Assembly (NCBI GenBank): GCA_039190275.1
Contig: JBCCYF010000174.1
Span: forward strand, 1 to 7,378
Reading direction: 5' to 3'
Source: Halovulum sp039190275
GTDB taxonomy: Bacteria; Pseudomonadota; Alphaproteobacteria; Rhodobacterales; Rhodobacteraceae
DNA: 7,378 bases
Part shown: piece by piece, positions 5,588-7,378 of the stretch
How the letters are laid out: each line of letters begins with the position of its first letter
How positions within the stretch are numbered: position 1 is the first letter of the stretch
Program-made: the position numbers and the translations under genes
Notes under the pieces: generated by a model
Seen by the model: the letters and a program-made list of their open reading frames with translations, nothing else
Told to the model about the DNA's origin: nothing
The model's database searches: none

Positions 5588-5605
5588 CTGAAACAAAACT
5601 GTCAC
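5588..5605 (+). promoter_or_regulatory. Candidate Pho box, promoter-proximal, ahead of phnC2
   Basis: CTGAAAC AAAA CTGTCAC. Two direct 7-mers, 11 bp apart, with an AAAA spacer; the second half matches the consensus apart from C for T at the end. It ends 49 bp before the phnC2 ATG, the right distance for a PhoB site overlapping the -35 region. I did not find a convincing -10 after it. The stretch 5438-5654 holds no gene; its content is these boxes, the - strand box, and an AT-rich patch (AAAATTTT near 5497-5504). Confidence 0.75.
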
Positions 5606-5654
5606 GCAGATGTAGCGTAGCAACCTTATCCGCCTCCCTAAACATGGGGGCGAT

Positions 5655-6470
5655 ATGCTGAAAATCGACGCGCTGACCAAGCGGTTCGGAGACAAGACGG
5701 CTGTGGATGCAGCCAACATCTCCGTAGACAAACCAACCATGATCGGGATCATCGGTCGTTCCGGGGCGGGTAAGTCCACTCTGCTCCGGATGGTCAACCG
5801 CCTCAGCGACGCCACCAGCGGGACAATCATGTTCGAAGGTGAAGAGATCAGTGCCCTGCGCGGTGCTGCCAAACGGGACTGGCAGTCGCGTTGCGCGATG
5901 ATCTTTCAGCAGTTCAATCTGGTGCCGCGAATGGATGTGGTGTCGAACGTGCTGCACGGCACTTTGAACAAACGCTCCACTATTGCGACGATGTTCAACC
6001 TTTATCCGCAATCGGACATTCACAAAGCCATCGAAATTCTCGACCGGCTGGGAATCGCAGAGCAGGCCCCGAAACGCGCGGAGGCCCTTTCGGGCGGCCA
6101 GCAACAGCGCGTCGCCATTGCACGGGCGCTCATGCAGGACCCCAAGATCATTCTCGCCGATGAACCGATTGCTTCGCTCGATCCGATGAACGCCCAGGTG
6201 GTGATGCAGGCCTTGCGCCGGATCCACGAAGAGGACGGGCGCATGGTCATTGCCAACCTGCACACGCTGGACACAGCGCGGCGTTATTGCGACCGGGTGA
6301 TCGGGATGCGGGACGGTCGGATCGTGTTTGATGGCACGCCAGAGCAGCTCACCACTGGCGTTGCGCGTGACATCTATGGTGCCGGGGCCGACTTCTCAGA
6401 AGCGGCCACTTCCACAGAAATCGAAACACTGGACAGAGCAGAGGTCCGCGCTGCGGAAATCTACGCCTGA
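5655..6470 (+). CDS. phnC2: Phosphonate ABC transporter ATP-binding protein PhnC, second copy
   Basis: This 271-residue cytoplasmic ATPase powers the second transport system. All ABC motifs are intact: Walker A GRSGAGKST (34-42), Q-loop at 85-86 (MIFQQFNLV), signature LSGGQQQRVAIARAL (145-159), Walker B IILADEP (165-171) with catalytic E170, D-loop SLDP (174-177) and switch H203. The FNLVPRMDVVSNVLHG segment is typical of PhnC. The start ATG follows GGGGG at 5646-5650; an earlier ATG at 5644 is out of frame. The C-terminus shares the RDIYG block with the partial PhnC at the left edge but diverges after it, so the two copies are paralogues, not a fresh duplication. The gene follows at least two candidate Pho boxes and leads into phnD2 after 60 bp. 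Confidence 0.95.
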   Translation: MLKIDALTKRFGDKTAVDAANISVDKPTMIGIIGRSGAGKSTLLRMVNRLSDATSGTIMFEGEEISALRGAAKRDWQSRCAMIFQQFNLVPRMDVVSNVLHGTLNKRSTIATMFNLYPQSDIHKAIEILDRLGIAEQAPKRAEALSGGQQQRVAIARALMQDPKIILADEPIASLDPMNAQVVMQALRRIHEEDGRMVIANLHTLDTARRYCDRVIGMRDGRIVFDGTPEQLTTGVARDIYGAGADFSEAATSTEIETLDRAEVRAAEIYA

Positions 6471-6483
6471 GCCAGTTACCTTT

Positions 6484-6500
6484 CCCGCGCAAAGCGCGGG
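6484..6500 (+). other. Intercistronic hairpin between phnC2 and phnD2
   Basis: CCCGCGC (6484-6490) pairs perfectly with GCGCGGG (6494-6500) around an AAA loop. It is a very stable 7-bp stem placed 13 nt after the phnC2 stop and 30 nt before the phnD2 ATG. No T-run follows, so it is not an intrinsic terminator. It may block 5' decay of the phnD2 message or mark an RNA processing point that favours PhnD2 over PhnC2. Confidence 0.65.
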
Positions 6501-6520
6501 CCACCTTCATCATATCTAAT

Positions 6521-6526
6521 GGAGAA
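6521..6526 (+). promoter_or_regulatory. Shine-Dalgarno sequence deciding the phnD2 start
   Basis: GGAGAA lies 4 nt before the ATG at 6531. An in-frame ATG at 6519 overlaps this element and would add four residues (MEKK) before the signal peptide. The ribosome binding site and the clean signal peptide favour 6531. Confidence 0.65.
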
Positions 6527-6530
6527 AAAG

Positions 6531-7378
6531 ATGAAAAAGACCCTCGCACTGGCGCTTGTCGCCACAACCGCCCTGAGCGGCGCAGCCTTCGCAGACGGGA
6601 TTAAAGAATTCCGCATCGGCATTCTGGGCGGCGAGAACGCGCAGGACCGGATGAATTCCTATCAGTGTCTGGCCGACTACACGACCGAAGCTTTGGGCGT
6701 CGAAACCAAGCTTTTCGCCCCTGCTGATTACAACGGTGTGATCCAGGGCCTGCTGGGCGGCACCATCGACATGGCATGGCTGGGCGCATCGTCCTACGCC
6801 GCAACCTACCTGCAAGACCCGGAAGCGGTTGAGCCTGTGCTGATCAAGGTCAACGTGGACGGCTCCATCGGCTATCACTCCATCGGTTTTGCCCGCAAGG
6901 ACAGCGGTATCACTTCGCTGGACGACATGGAAGGCAAGGTATTCGGATTTGGCGATCCGAACTCGACATCTGGCTATCTGATCCCCTCCATTGAGATTCC
7001 TCAGTACAAAGACGGCGTTACCATGGAATCCGGCGAGTACTTCGGCGAAGTGAAGTTTACCGGCGGTCACGAGCAGACAATCGTTGCTGTGAACAATGGA
7101 GACATCGACGGCGGCGTGACCTGGGCTGATGCTCAGGGCAACTGGGAAGACGGGTACAACTCCGGTGCGCTGCGCAAAGCTGTAGACGCAGGCCTCGTTG
7201 ATATGAACGAGATGGTCCAGATTTGGAAATCCAACGTGATTCCTGAAGGCCCCGTTGTGCTGCGCAAGGCGCTGCCTGCGGATGTCCGCGAAACGATGAC
7301 GGCTTTGGTCGACGGCCTGCACGAACGTGACCCTGATTGCGCCTATGGTGTGGCCGCTGGCGAAACGCTGGGTTTCCA
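6531..7378 (+). CDS. phnD2: Phosphonate ABC transporter periplasmic binding protein (PhnD family), second copy, 3' end cut by window
   Basis: 282 codons are visible and the frame is open at the window end, so the C-terminus is missing. The signal peptide is MKKTLALALVATTALSGAAFA (cut after residue 21). The conserved blocks are closer to E. coli PhnD than those of the first copy: FRIGILGGEN (27-36), FAPADYNGVIQGL (62-74), MAWLGASSYAA (81-91), GYHSI (114-118), GDPNSTSGYLIPS (141-153), GGHE (178-181) and IWKSNVIPEGPVVLRKAL (231-248). Ligand residues expected for phosphonate are present: the STSG loop, H180, Y67 and Y115. D200 sits where E. coli PhnD has its amine-binding E177, while the D205 position is G240 with E239 next to it. 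This receptor therefore looks more suited to an amino-substituted phosphonate than the first PhnD. Permease genes probably follow beyond the window. Confidence 0.93.
   Translation, partial: MKKTLALALVATTALSGAAFADGIKEFRIGILGGENAQDRMNSYQCLADYTTEALGVETKLFAPADYNGVIQGLLGGTIDMAWLGASSYAATYLQDPEAVEPVLIKVNVDGSIGYHSIGFARKDSGITSLDDMEGKVFGFGDPNSTSGYLIPSIEIPQYKDGVTMESGEYFGEVKFTGGHEQTIVAVNNGDIDGGVTWADAQGNWEDGYNSGALRKAVDAGLVDMNEMVQIWKSNVIPEGPVVLRKALPADVRETMTALVDGLHERDPDCAYGVAAGETLGF

Noticed and set aside
5478..6263. A 261-codon open frame on the - strand opposite phnC2.
   Set aside because: It lies antisense to a PhnC with every ABC motif intact, and its translation looks like no known domain. Such frames arise from GC-rich codon bias.
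6516..7322. A 268-codon open frame on the - strand opposite phnD2.
   Set aside because: Antisense shadow of a clear PhnD with signal peptide; no credible start site or family features.

Overview
The window looks like chromosomal DNA from an alphaproteobacterium, most likely a Rhodobacterales (roseobacter-type) organism. The evidence is the moderately GC-rich, tightly packed genes, the style of the proteins, and a phosphonate-uptake locus with two PhnE permeases. This placement is inference; the window has no rRNA or other taxonomic marker.

Left part (1-4068): the end of a phosphonate/phosphorus-oxyanion ABC transport operon, all on the + strand. It holds the last 29 codons of an ATPase (phnC), a complete periplasmic binding protein (phnD), two different permeases (phnE1, phnE2; ATGA stop/start overlap), a hexapeptide-repeat acyltransferase of the kind found in phn operons (TGATG overlap), and a GNAT acetyltransferase whose ATG directly follows the previous stop. 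A strong GC hairpin separates phnD from phnE1.

Middle part (4069-5654): an aldo/keto reductase on the + strand and a small exported protein on the - strand. The two converge and share a CTAG palindrome as stop codons. The AKR has a Pho-box-like site 51 bp upstream of its ATG, and the small gene has one on its own strand 31 bp upstream of its ATG.

Right part (5555-7378): a second phosphonate-type transport operon begins. Two well-phased Pho boxes, plus a weaker third, precede a complete phnC2. A compact hairpin and a strong Shine-Dalgarno sequence lead into phnD2, which is cut by the window end.

Taken together this reads as a phosphate-starvation (PhoB) locus. Two separate high-affinity uptake systems with differing binding proteins flank two genes not usually listed with phosphonate metabolism (the AKR and the small periplasmic protein), each with its own candidate Pho box. 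No C-P lyase, phosphonatase or other phosphonate-degrading enzyme is visible here. No tRNA, rRNA, CRISPR array, transposase or attachment site was seen.
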